A stretch of DNA of 64,000 bases. Source: Scleroderma bovista. Lineage: Eukaryota; Basidiomycota; Agaricomycetes; Boletales; Sclerodermataceae. Under the pieces are notes generated by a model. That model searched no databases, was not told the origin of the DNA, and saw only the letters and a program-made list of their open reading frames with translations. A program made the translations under genes and the position numbers. This document shows positions 47,266 through 58,401 of the stretch, in pieces; position 1 is the stretch's first letter, and each line of letters opens with the position of its first letter. The stretch lies in assembly GCA_037178675.1 (NCBI GenBank), contig JAYMGJ010000145.1, positions 62,001 through 126,000 of the forward strand, in the 5' to 3' direction.

Positions 47266-49592
47266 TGTGCGCCTAAGTGAGGGAAGAGGTCAGAACAACC
47301 AACAACCAACACCAAATGACAGCAAAATGCGAGTGGTGGTCTTCCTTTGCATTTCTGGTATTTAATCTCCTCAGAGGGATGTGCTGCACGCCTTCAGGCA
47401 GGATGCAGGAGGGAAGGGAAGGGCTTCTGATGGGGATGGAATGCGACTGGGGATTGTATTGACTCCTCTTCAGCCTACCACAGTGGTTAGGAAGAGTCCT
47501 GGGATTGAGCAGCGATGATAGGTTGGCAACAGGGGTGTAACAGCAGTGATGGAGCAACAGGGAAGCAAGGGGACAGTTCCTGCTTCAAGAATGCGATGGA
47601 CAGTGATGGGATAGAGTGGACAGTGATGCTAGACTGCGCTTGAGCCTAGAGAAATGATCAGATACAAGATATATCTGATAAACAGCAATATAGGAGCTTT
47701 AGGCCAGCACTGGGTGACCTACAAGTCCAAAGACAGAGATAGAGCTTATAGACAGAGAGGGAGAGTGACTGTGGTCGCTTTATTGAGGGGGAAGCAGACA
47801 CTTCCTTGCAGCCTTTGGCTGCTGGTTTATATACAGGAGGGGCTGTGGCCCTGTAAGCACAAATGACTAAGTGCTTGGTAAGAAATTGGTAAGCGATTGA
47901 TAAGCAGTGTAATCAGGCTGAGTCATTGATGGTGAGAGCCTGAACAAGCTGCTGAGCCAAGGGAAAGAGCAAAAACATAGGTAAAAAGGGGTGCACAACC
48001 AAGAATATGGAAAAATCATTGCATGGGGCCCAAAAGAGAGGGGGGGAAAGCATGGAATGAGTAGATCGAAGCTAAATGAGCATATGCGATGACATAATGC
48101 ATATGAATCATAGGGGCATGAGTCATGAATTGATAAGCAGCATGATAAGCATGATTTGAAGGATGATTGGTAAGTGATTGGTAAGGGGAGTAATGGGGAT
48201 TAGTAATGCCAAGAGGGGATGAATAATGCGCAGCAGAGTGAGTCAGAGTGAGCCAGAGTGACTCTGTGTGACTCAGACAGAAGGGAAGCACAACCTGTGA
48301 TTGATTGAACTTTAGATCTGGAGATGAGCTTCTGAAGCAGTGCCACTGATGGGAGTGGCTGGGGGATAATAAAAGAATTGATCCGACCAGAAGAGCAGTG
48401 TCAGGGGGCCTGGAATGACAAGTAGAGTCACAGCTGGTCACAGAGTGTCACAAATCCCTTGGATTGAGCTTCTGTAGAGCAAAAATGCGAACTTTGGTGC
48501 TCCCAAAGTGCAGTCTTCCCTTGAGCAGTAAGGGGAAGGTTCTGTACTCTATTAGGGCTCCTAAGAAGGGTTCTAGAGCACTGTTTCATTCGTGTTTGTT
48601 GCGGGATAGCAGGGAAGTGAAACATGAATAGTGGATTTGATGTGTCCATGGAAGTGAGATGAATGATAGAGGGAGATGGATGTGACAGGACTCTGGGATG
48701 AAAGGACCATATGCAGAGGACTCAGGAGACACAGAGACAACCAGGTATGAATTTTCAAGTCTAATGATAAACTTGAGACGACCAAAGTACGTGCGTGACA
48801 CAGGACTGACAAGGAGAACGCGCTGACCGAGAACAAGAGGGACTGGGGGAGCAGGCTGGGAAGATATGTACCAGACAGTACACAGGAGCTCAGGGAGAGG
48901 CTGTCCCAAGAGCAGGACATAGTTGAGGTCTGCGGCAATAGCAGAGAAATGTTCCAGAGAAAATGCGGACTCCATAGTGAGTGATGAAGTGGGTGTCTGG
49001 ATTGCGGGTGAAATATCTCCGTGGGAAATAAACAGATTTACGTCTGAACTTGACAGGCAGATAGACCACGGTCTAGGCTCCATGATGGTATAGTCACATG
49101 ATTGATAGCTTCAAAAACGGTGGAGCTATTCAAAATATCGGAATGCCGGCACTGGGCACCTAAATTTGACATTTGGGCACTAAAAATGATTCTTCCTTCC
49201 TTCATTTCTCTATTGTTTCTTCTGCTTCTTTGGTTGTTCTGGTATGGGAGTTGGACTGCAGTAGGTTGCATTCCTCTCTCATACTGAAATGATCATCATT
49301 CCTTGGATTCTTCTGCTTCTTGGTGGTTCTCATGCAATAGATGACTGTCAGTGTTGGCATTCATCTCTCACATCAGGATAGTCATTCTTGTGCGATAGAT
49401 GGCTACAACAAGCTTGTATTCATTCTTCGCATAAGGATAGTCTTGACTTTGCGTGATATGGATAGCGAGGGCTGTCTGTATCCCTCAAGTCAAAACAATC
49501 TTTCAACAGATCTTGGGTGTGTGTTCTTTGCATTAATTTCATTGGCTAACTTTCTCCATGTCCACAGTACCAAACACGTTTGGTGCGTGACA
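47266..49592 (-). mobile_element. family B LTR-like element, copy 2
   Basis: Reverse complement of copy 1: TGTCACGCACC at 49592 and GGCGCACA end at 47266, where CCGG flanks it. It is longer than copy 1 (2327 bp), with extra sequence in the region of ggtaag repeats around 47880-48200. The right side is not CCGG but runs directly into a second, truncated family B copy. Confidence 0.75.
48586..49083 (-). CDS. unknown ORF inside family B element, copy 2
   Basis: 165 residues, nearly the same protein as at 19166-19663 (MESAFSLEHFSAIAADLNYV and so on). It is open from end to end. Function unknown. Confidence 0.45.
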   Translation of the reverse strand: MEPRPWSICLSSSDVNLFISHGDISPAIQTPTSSLTMESAFSLEHFSAIAADLNYVLLLGQPLPELLCTVWYISSQPAPPVPLVLGQRVLLVSPVSRTYFGRLKFIIRLENSYLVVSVSPESSAYGPFIPESCHIHLPLSFISLPWTHQIHYSCFTSLLSRNKHE

Positions 49593-49593
49593 G

Positions 49594-50183
49594 TGGGTGG
49601 AATATCTCCGTGGGAAATAAACAGATTTACATCAGAACTTGACAGGCAGATAGACCATGGTCTAGGCTCCATGATGGTATAGTCACATGATTGATAGCTT
49701 CAAAAACGGCAGAGCTATTCAAAATATTGGAATGCCGGCACTGGGCACCTAAATTTGACATTTGGGCGCTAAAAATGATTCTTCCTTTTCTCCTTCGTTT
49801 CTCTATTGTTTCTTCTGCTTCTTTGGTTGTTCTGGTATGGGAGTTGGACTGCAGTAGGTTGCATTCCTCTCTCATACTGAAATGATCATCATTCCTTAAA
49901 TTCTTCTGCTTCTTGGTGGTTCTCATGCGATAGATGACTGTCAGCATTGGCATTCATCTCTCGCATCAGGATAGTCATTCTTGTGTGATAGATGGCTACA
50001 ACAAGCTTGTATTCATTTTTCGCATAAGGATAGTCTTGACTTTGTGTGATATGGATAGTGAGGGCTGTCTGTATCCCTCAAGTCGGGACAATCTTTCAAC
50101 AGATCTTGGGTGTGTTCTTTGCATTAATTTCATCGGCTAACTTTCTCCATGTCCACAGTACCAAACACATTTGGTGTGTGACA
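49594..50183 (-). mobile_element. family B element, truncated 5' end copy
   Basis: It repeats the first ~590 bp of the family B element (from GTGTGACA-type start at 50183, with accaaacacatttggt, to the block aatatctccgtgggaaataa at 49605). It directly abuts full copy 2 on its left and Plavaka coding sequence on its right. Confidence 0.75.
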
Positions 50184-51842
50184 ACGCCAAGACACCACTG
50201 CACAAGATGGTCGTGGAAGATTCCTTTGTGGAGTTGATGGAGGATGTCGGGTGTGATGCAGGCGAAGATGTTGGTGAAGGGGAGGTCTTTCCAAAAAGGT
50301 GAGTAGACCTCACGCAAACCTTCCGTATTGAACTTCCAAGATTGTTTGTTTATTTGCCTCCACCACAAGGTCTTCAACGTGTCAACCATACTGTGGTACA
50401 TGCATTCCTTGAGCTCTCCACAATCTTTCAATTTAACCAGACAGTGAGGGCATCAGCTCTCTTTGTTGCAACCCACCAGACACTGCTCTGGAAAGTCGGC
50501 GATGTAGGCAGCCAGGATCAGATGGACTCAGTGCATGCAACCATTGGCACAAACCATGGCCTTCCCTCGACAACCCACATCAACCAGCAGATGCAACAAC
50601 AACGACATTGCATAGTGGAATAGACAATGTTCTGCAACAGACCGGGTTTTCTTCTGGAAGCACTCCAGCTTGGACACAGGTAAGTAGCCAACTAAGATCG
50701 TTGCATGCATTGACACTCATCTTTGGACATCTTTTGATATATTCCCAATGGTTAAATATACGGGCCATGCCTTCTTGTCCCCACTGAAGATCAACAGCGA
50801 TGTTTTATCGGATGACAAGATCACTGGTGCCACCACCACCCCCTCCGTCAATTTTCCCTGTGGATCAATGTTGGCTTGGTTGCCTCCTTTGCCATCCACA
50901 GTAAGTACTCACTTGGGTTTCCCACCACCAGTCCCCGGTCCACATTTCATCATAAATACAGTTCTCACCCTTGACATCAGCATATGTACATTCTGGGACA
51001 TATGCCATCATGTCTTGCAACACAGGATTGCCAATGAGGGCCTCCACACATTCCACTGGATCCCTTCACCATAATTCCAATGTTTCTCATTTCAGGGCCC
51101 CATCCTCACCCTCAACATCACCCTCAACATCAATCGTCTCGCACGTCCAACCCAGGCCTGCATATAAAGAATCAACACACTTGTGGAATGAGCGCGCATT
51201 CTTGAATGAAATGCTACTCTTCTGCACCTACAAACCATGGGCCACTTTCCAGGTAAATGTATTTTGTTCACTTACAGAGGGTAGCTTCAGAAACTCATCG
51301 ATTTTCCTTTGTCCAAGGTTTTTCATCAAAAATTGAGTAAGTTCGCATTTGTCCTCATCTCGGAAAGGTGCCCATTTGCCAATGCTGCTTTCAACCTCTG
51401 CGGCCTCCAGGGACTCAAAGACCATCTGTTTCTTGCCTATGATCATAGTGGCAATGCCTGGGTACACCTCTGTGAAGCGTCCAGACGCCGGCCAAGGAGG
51501 TGACCTTTCATCCTCTTGCTCCACTCACACACACTTGGATGGCAGCTCACAGAGATCAGGAGGATCATCTTCAGCATGAGACTGATGAACCAGGTGTCCA
51601 TCCAGAACATCAAGAGGGTCATCGGCACCATCCATACCATCAAACATGTTTTCCCAGCCTGGTGCATTGTTGTTCCTCTCCTCCGGCAGCTCATCTTCTG
51701 TGTTGTTTGATACAGTCGATTTCATCTGATCAAGCTGCTTTGTCCATTGAGCGCGACACAGAGGCAATTGAGCAATATGCCGCTTGATCCCTGCCTCCGT
51801 GGCTATTGGCTTCAAGCAATAGTTGCAGCGGTGGGGGGCCAT
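50184..51842 (-). pseudogene. Plavaka (CACTA) transposase, N-terminal two thirds, truncated
   Basis: Starts at ATG 51842 with a zinc finger (CNYCLKPIATEAGIKRHIAQ .. C). It continues with WAPFRDEDKCELTQFLMKNL, VECVEALIGNPVLQDMMAYV, CIYDEMWTGDWWWETQ, VVVAPVILSSDKTSLLIFSG, KAWPVYLTIGNISK, TILVGYLPVSKLECF and FWKDLPFTNIFACITPDILH with HQLHKGIFHDHLVQWCLGV. There it ends at the family B fragment. In-frame TGA occur at 51525-51527 and apparently at 51087-51089 and 51066-51068 (ELW-stop-RDPVE, where relatives have arginine). Some joins (50700-50530, 50530-50430) are shifted. Clearly inactive. The missing C-terminal part resembles the remnant at 15771-16936. Confidence 0.85.
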
Positions 51843-52177
51843 AGTGTGGTAAGTCAGTCATTCAGTCATTTCTTTTGCAAAGTCTCACTGATTTATCTCT
51901 TTGACAGTTGGAAATATACCAGACCATTGTGCAGTCTACAGACAGATAAGTGGGGCTCCTTGTCAATGTAATATTTCTTTGATTTTACAGCCTATCCCAT
52001 GATCACGTCGCGATGGGCGTTCGTGTCGCGACTGTTTGTTGATCACTACAAACAAGCCACACACAAGCGGCAGATATAAGTAAGTCATTTGGGTCCCGCC
52101 GTTGTTCCTGCCAACCCCCCACCTCACCCATTCTTGGTTCCAGCTCTTAAGTCCAATTCCCATGCAAGCCTCACCAC
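51843..52177. other. spacer between Plavaka and the DUF6532 gene
   Basis: No gene or repeat that I can support. It would contain the promoters of both neighbours, which are divergent. Confidence 0.4.
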
Positions 52178-52463
52178 ATGGACTCTATTGCAATGCCAAC
52201 AAAGAGAATTGTAGAGGTCAGTCCAGCCGAACCACACCACAGATTCCCACTGACCAATGTTCCAAAAAAAAAAAACAGAGTCTGGTGGTCGGGTATGCTG
52301 ACCATCAGAGAAAGTGATGCAAGCGGTGCATGAACGAGAAGAAATGGTTCAGCACCACAATGCCAAGACCCAGAAGGACCAAGAATGACATCGCCGCCAC
52401 TGCCTAATTGAGGAGGGGAGTGAGAACGAAGACAAAGAGAACAGCGATCAAGGGCAGGACCTC

Positions 52464-52502
52464 GAAGAAGAAGAAGAAGAAGAAGAAGAAGAAGAAGAAG
52501 AA
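52464..52502 (+). repeat. GAA trinucleotide repeat
   Basis: Thirteen GAA units, coding for glutamate in the DUF6532 frame. A separate run of twelve A lies at 52264-52275. Confidence 0.9.
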
Positions 52503-53198
52503 CACACCCAGGTAGGTCCTCCCAACATTTTTGTGGGCACAACACTGACTGAACCGTTTCGCATTCAGTTTAGTAGCCGACCCGTCCCCACTAAACTTAG
52601 TGCAGTGCCTAGGCAGCCCCTCGTGTACAGCAGCAGCAAAGTACCAAAGGTGGTCAGCGGCCACATTCCCGACCTCAGCAGTGAAGTGAGTACCATTTAT
52701 GGTTGTAGTATTAATCTATTCTCATTGGGTTACAGAGAAGCTTTTTTCTCTCGGACGGTAAAGACACAGGACCAACCTCACACCAACGTTCTTTGGAATG
52801 ACTGGGTGTCAGACACAAAGACAGGCATGTCAAACATGGGAGCTCTGAAGGTGTGGTGACAGACTCTACGAACTGGTGAGTCTGTCATGCCATCATCAAA
52901 CAAATACCTCACTGGAAGTACTAGGAGTGATGTTCATGCAAAGAGGCGACGGGAACCTATCGAAGAAGACGGTCCAGAAACCACCGTCATCAAGGCACAG
53001 AAGCTCACAGAACATGAAGGTCAACCACGCACCAAAGACTATGATGATGTCACTCAAGAGTTCATCAATGCAGCCATTGGAGACTACCGGGCACGCCTGT
53101 GTGCCAAGAGTCCCATGCCTGACCAAACACAAGAGTCCACTCTTCTGAATGCATCTTGGGCTAAGGTTTTGTGAGGTGAACTGGCGCAGCTCGACACT

Positions 53199-53352
53199 AG
53201 ACAAGAGTCACAAATGACTCAGTACTTCTGTGCAAACAGAGACTTCATTTAACTAACCTAGACAAGAGTCACAAATGACTACATAGGTCAGTATCATAGT
53301 AAATGAATGTGTAGAGTAGCCTTACCTCAGTACTTCTGTGCAAACAGAGACT
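53199..53352. repeat. short direct repeats inside the broken DUF6532 gene
   Basis: gacaagagtcacaaatgact occurs at about 53200 and 53262, and cagtacttctgtgcaaacag at about 53220 and 53324. The two words recur separated, as after a local duplication. The stretch has no open frame and interrupts the DUF6532 domain. Confidence 0.7.
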
Positions 53353-54190
53353 GAGGTACGAAACGAAAGAAAAAACATCCTATAAAGAACAACCGTGATT
53401 ATGTAAGGAATGCTCGGCGTGTCCATACTAAGTATAAGGGAAAAAATGGTACTGTAGGGACCAGGAATTTCAACATAAGGCGCTTCAGACCACAGGCATT
53501 AACCTTGTGCAGGCGCCACAGCTCTCCAGACTGGTCAGTACTGTACTGGCTGTTGCAGTATCATGCTTCCTATGTTATATAGATTACCAGCCATGGCTCG
53601 CAAGTTTGCAGCGAGCTCAAGACCAAGCTCTGCCCTCTTGTCAAAATAATATTTAATTTTCACAGCAGCCAGACAATCGGTGATCAAGAAGAATTGTGCA
53701 TTAGCGGAAGAGTTAAAAGAGGGTGCGAGCTTCGCATTCAAGGTGGGCTGGTTTGCTGTGGGGCAAACTTATAGTAACTGATATGTGAATGGACAGCATT
53801 GGGCGCCTGTTCAAGACGAGCGCTGTGGCTTTCTCAAGGTGCCAATCATACAGAAAATCATCAATACAATGTGGTTTGCAAACAAGAATGATGAAGGCAT
53901 CAAGTATCAGACATGGTTCAAGCCATTCCCTGTGCCCACTCTGGCCTTAATACTGACGGTGGTAAGTGTTATGTTTCATGGCCGTCGCTGGATGGGTCAT
54001 CACTGACAGCTTGCCTTAGATTGAATGCTGCATAGATGAGTGGACAACTGGCACACGGACGGACATCGCCTTTACAGTTCATGACTACCGCATGATATAT
54101 GCTTCGCATCTCAAGTGCCTACAAGATTTCGATGAGGCAACAAAGGAGTTCAGTGTATTCATCAGCAAACCAACCCTTTTGCTTAGCTGA

Positions 54191-54904
54191 GCGCCCAGTT
54201 TGGCAAGTCTGGCCCAGCCTGGCCCAGCATTGCACAACAGTGACAGACACTCCAATTAACCCAGTAGAGTACATACAAGTCCCAACTTAAAATACCAATA
54301 AAAAAAAGAGATCACACAAAAGTAATAAGGCAAATGAGTTTTATTCCCGAGTCATACAAGTTCTAAGTAAGCTAATTAATAAAGTCCTTGTTGCATTGGT
54401 GGTGGTTGGTGTTGTCATTGTTGATGCACTCGTGGCCATTGCTGTCGCGTTGGTGGTCGACAACACTGCTGGTAGTGGTGGGTGACCCCATGCACCTACT
54501 TAGGCCGTCTTACACGGCCACCCGAAGGTGAAAATTGGCCGAGTGTCACGGACCAGCGGATGGTAGCCCAGGAATAATTTGTTATCGATTGCCACGGATG
54601 GGCTACCTACTTAGATATTATCACAATGTAATATGGGTGGGCTAGATTGTCAATTAAGGGGAGGGTGAATGGGTTAAATTAAATATTGTCATGGAAATTA
54701 ATGGGAGCACATAATTTGTGCTCACTATATCATTCGGGTGGGCCCAGGCCTGCCTTTCATTCATGTCATTGGACAAGCCCATATTGTATTATCATGTAGG
54801 TGTATAGGTGAGCTAAACCAAATCAGAGTAGCAGGGGGCACCAATACACAAATGGCACTGCGGTAATTACCCCGGGATTATTGTCAATAATCAGGGGTGT
54901 TCCT
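54191..54904. other. spacer left of the second element
   Basis: It contains ggtggtggttggtgttgtcattg-type low complexity near 54400. No gene was recognised. The left boundary of the CCGCGG-marked element probably falls here, but I could not find a terminal repeat. Confidence 0.4.
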
Positions 54905-55165
54905 ACCGCGGGTAAAGTGTCACTACCGCGGGTTTGTAATCACTACCGCGGGTTAATAATCACTAGGTTGGTAATCACTATGAGGGGTTGGTCATCACAT
55001 CCACGGGGTATGGGTCACTACCGCGGGTTGGTAATCACTACCGTGGGTTAATAATCACTAGGTTGGTAATCACTACGAGGGGTTGGTCATCACTACCGTG
55101 GCTTGGTCATCACTACCGCGGCTTGCTCGTTACTACCGCGGGTTGGTTGTCACTACCCTTGGTAT
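54905..55165. repeat. 20-bp minisatellite with CCGCGG core
   Basis: About a dozen units of the form cactaccgcgggttggtaat, with variants that have lost a CpG (ccgtgg, ccacgg) or the whole core (cactaggttggtaat). It lies beyond the 3' end of Y2, as the ACCGGT array lies beyond Y1. Confidence 0.85.
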
Positions 55166-56409
55166 GTGGAATGATTGCAGGCAGGTATAATTCCATATTG
55201 TGTGATAATGTAAACCACATGCACCTCCTTAGGCTGATGCATACAACCACACCAGAATAAAAATCGGCTAATCAGTACAACACAGAACAGGACTATGCTA
55301 GAACCATGGTCAGTTATAATAATGGCACAGTAGGTATGACCCATGATTTTATAATATAGGTATATAGGTGAGCATGTTCAAATCAGTCCAACACAAGGGA
55401 CACCACTACGCTAATGGCACCGTGGTAATAGCTATTTCAAATAAGCAGTCACTACCACGGGTGAAGTGTGACTACCACGGGGGGTGTAATAACTACAATG
55501 TGGGGATGTAATTACAATAGGTAATGGAAACTGCCGTGGGATTAATTCAACTACCGGGGGTTAGGTTTAGGGACCACTAGCGTATGAAACAGGATGGAAC
55601 CAATGTTTGGAAAGAGGACATGCTGCAGCATATAGGCGACTTATTGGTATTTGATGTCAGTAACACACCTATTACTGTGGGAACAAAAATACATAGTGAC
55701 CGCAGGTATATTAAATGATGACTGGTATATAGGTTTATCCTATATAAAGGAAGTATTAAATAAAAACTAACACTAGGGTTGTTGGATCGCTCTGTGCATG
55801 GCAATTATTCAAGGACTATGAATGGTGACATAGTATCAAGTGGAAAAGTATTAACCGCGGCAACATTTCCACCGGAACAAAAGTATCAACCGCAGTGACC
55901 ACCATGGGAGGCATATATTAACATGAAATGGAAAATATAATTTGATTGCATTATTGGGGTCATAGATGGGTTATGCAGTACACCGATGCAACCGCGGTAG
56001 CTACTGTTGGGTAGTAGAATGACACCGCAAAAGTGGCACAATCCACGGTGGTGACAGCTCATGCAGGGTAGATAGTACCACACACAATTCAGTGAAATGT
56101 ACCATTCAAATGAAATTATTTACGACGAATTACTGGACCCCTGGTGATAAGTGGGCGGGACTCAGTTGGCATACCAGGGCTGCTAAATAATTAACAGCAT
56201 CTGTGCACAATCGGGGGTAGAATATTTTTTGGGTGAAACAAACAAATTGCATTCATAAAGTAAAGGACAAAAAAGAATTTAATACATGTGAACCGAAAAA
56301 ACAATGTCTGGTGGCAAAAAGAAATGTTGTAAAAAAGAAAGTACAAAGATGTATGAATAAAGCAAATAGTCTGTGCAAAAACAATGTATGAATGGAGATA
56401 AAAAAAATA
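55166..56409. other. intergenic, scattered CCGCGG motifs
   Basis: Contains further accgcgg, accacgg and accgtgg words (for example near 55440, 55855 and 55990) and an A-rich stretch at 56225-56410 before the Y2 stop. I see no gene. Confidence 0.5.
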
Positions 56410-58401
56410 TTAAATGTCCATTTTATTCCCTTCCACAGCGCCTACACATCCCTCATCTGAAACCGCGGGTGCGGGAACTGAGTTATCGGGGACATTGGCG
56501 GGACTTATGATGATGATGGGGGGAGGAATCGCTTGGGGATCCAGAGGCATTCCATCACCTTCTGTAACGTTGGGAGACTACAGGGGATGTAAGTAGCGAA
56601 CCATGGGTGAATCAATAGGACTTACCGCGGTGGTGGGGACAGAATCCCTGGCTTCATCCACAGCCATTGCATCGTCTGTGGAGATGATGAAGGGAGGGGG
56701 GCGTGATGGAGGCACATGGTCATCGCCAGCAGGGCTGGGAGACCGAGGCGGATGTCTGTCTTCTACCGCGGTTGGACCCCAGAGAGTGTTCAAGAGGTCG
56801 GGGGCAATGGATCCCACATGGATCGCGATGGTGGTGGACGCATCAGGCAAAGATGATGCAGGCGGCTGTGGGGGCGATTCCATGCTTGCAACCGCAGGTG
56901 GTGTGGGATCCGGTCCATGGTCTGCAGGAGGGACGTCGGGGGAGCATGCAGCAGGCGAGGGCGCACGGAAAATCGATGCAGGACTTCCAAGTGGGGTGGA
57001 AGTCTGCATGGAAGGGGGAGGGGGCAGTTCTGGATGGACAATCAGCGTACCTGACCTCAGACTCTCCATGAGCTGGCGAAGAGTGTCCATTTGAACCTCT
57101 TGCGCCTCCAGCCTACGTGTCACATCGCCCAGCTTCTCCTTCAAGTCCGAACATTCGCTGCAGGCGCTTGTAGTTGTCGCCGTGGTCGTATGTTCGCTGT
57201 GTTCGGTGCTTGTACCGTGGTCCCTTGATTTTGAAAGCCATCGCGGTTGCACTATCAGCACTCCATCAAATTCTGTTTAGATTTTCAGCAGAACGGAGCA
57301 AAGGAAATATTTAACCTACTTTCACGTCTGCCCCTTGATGGGCCAAGTGTGGAAGGTCCAGCTGTGGCTGCTGGACGTGGAGAGGGGACATCCATGGGCG
57401 CGGGACTTTTGGCTTTGCGTTTGCGAGCGGAACGGGGAGGGTTGGTACGGGTTGGGGCAGCAGTAAGTGCTGGTGATGGGGCGGGGTCGGGTTGGCTTGT
57501 CCGTGTAGCTGGTGCACGGGACTGCGATCGCGACCTGACGCGCTTGAGTGACAAGCTGCACCCATGCTTCCCCTTGTTGCATTGGAAGCATGCACGATCC
57601 TCCTTCCTGGCACAGGGTAACATCCGACGGGCGCAGTGGTCACATCGATCGGCGGCGGGAAGGATTGGGAAGTCGGGAGGGGGATGGTGAAGGTCGTAGG
57701 TCTTGGTTACACCGCGGCGGGTAGGCTTCGCAGTGTCTTCGTCATCGCTGTCGACAATGGGGGCGGACTTGACGCGTTTACGAGGGCGACGGGATTGGCT
57801 ACGTCCCCGAGTCTGCTCACGTCCACGGCGACGACTTCTTGCCTCCTCTGCACCAACTGGCTCGGATGGGCTGACCTCATAGCTACTCACCTCATATGCC
57901 CTTTGCTTTCCCTTATCAACCCTCTGCATCTCTGCCTGCTCACCATCCACCCTGCCTTCGTTGCTCGGTTCCGGAATATTTTCACCGCGGTTGCACCACG
58001 GATGGTCGGAGACACTGTCTGCAGGGGATTGGAGCATTTGGGGCCACTTTGGCCACGTTGTAATACCCTCGGATGGATCTTCCAGGTCGCGATCAAGGGC
58101 CATGAGCATGGGGGGAATGCTGAAACCGCGGGGTAAGTTCCCCACCACCTCTCTGACGCGGTTCTGACGGTTGTTAGTGGCATTGAACTATGTTGAATAT
58201 TGGACTCACCAGTTGGGCCCAGACATTGCGATGGACCTCCAGCCATGACGCAGTATCCTTCGTTTTCTTAATAGCTGCTACTCTGCCGGTAATAATGCTG
58301 GTGGCATCCGCGATAACTTCTCCAGGGGTCATGGGTGTTCCGAAGTCTTCGGGAACGTTGGATGGGGATGGGACTTGGATTTCGGATTGTTGGGTGGACA
58401 T
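56410..58401 (-). CDS. Y2: zinc-cluster / coiled-coil protein, second copy
   Basis: Exon 1 58401-58210 (MSTQQSEIQVPSPSNVPEDF, helical, WAQL at the donor). Exon 2 from the acceptor near 58175 carries NRVREVVGNLPRGFSIPP, TTWPKWPQMLQS..DHPW, SRSQSRRPRKRVKSAPIVDS and the cluster CDHCARRMLPC..ACFQCNKGKHGC (C-x2-C-x6-C-x7-C-x2-C-x6-C, the same spacing as Y1). An exon from about 57272 holds a coiled coil (CSDLKEKLGDVTRRLEAQEV) and a Pro-rich region. The last exon (from about 56580) has IPPPIIISPANVPD and ends in KMDI, TAA at 56410-56412. About 600 residues, with no nonsense codon seen. It is divergent from Z2. The gene itself contains several CCGCGG words. Nuclear DNA binding is inferred from the zinc cluster and basic stretches. 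Confidence 0.68.

Larger units (their letters stand above)
52178..54190 (+). pseudogene. DUF6532-domain protein gene, degraded
   Basis: The start MDSIAMPTKRIVEVSPAE is followed by EEMVQHHNAKTQKDQE, stop, HRRHCLIEEG (TGA at 52386-52388), then a polyglutamate tract from the GAA repeat. Further on come AKRRREPIEEDGPET, LTEHEGQPRTKDYDDVTQEF and INAAIGDYRARLC. After a disrupted stretch (53172-53540) the DUF6532 core resumes: CSELKTKLCPLVK, VIKKNCALAEELKEGASFAF, IQKIINTMWFANKNDEGI and IECCIDEWTTGTRTDIAFTV to DYRMIYASHLKCLQDFDEAT. The order matches the basidiomycete DUF6532 family (function unknown, often in transposon-rich regions). Frames after 52300 do not join cleanly. Confidence 0.7.

Noticed and set aside
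50342..51787. Plus-strand frames opposite Plavaka
   Set aside because: They are shadows of the minus-strand transposase, which matches a known family throughout.
54905..55165. Telomeric or centromeric repeat
   Set aside because: The unit is 20 bp with a CCGCGG core and is not a TTAGGG-type sequence; it is element-specific.
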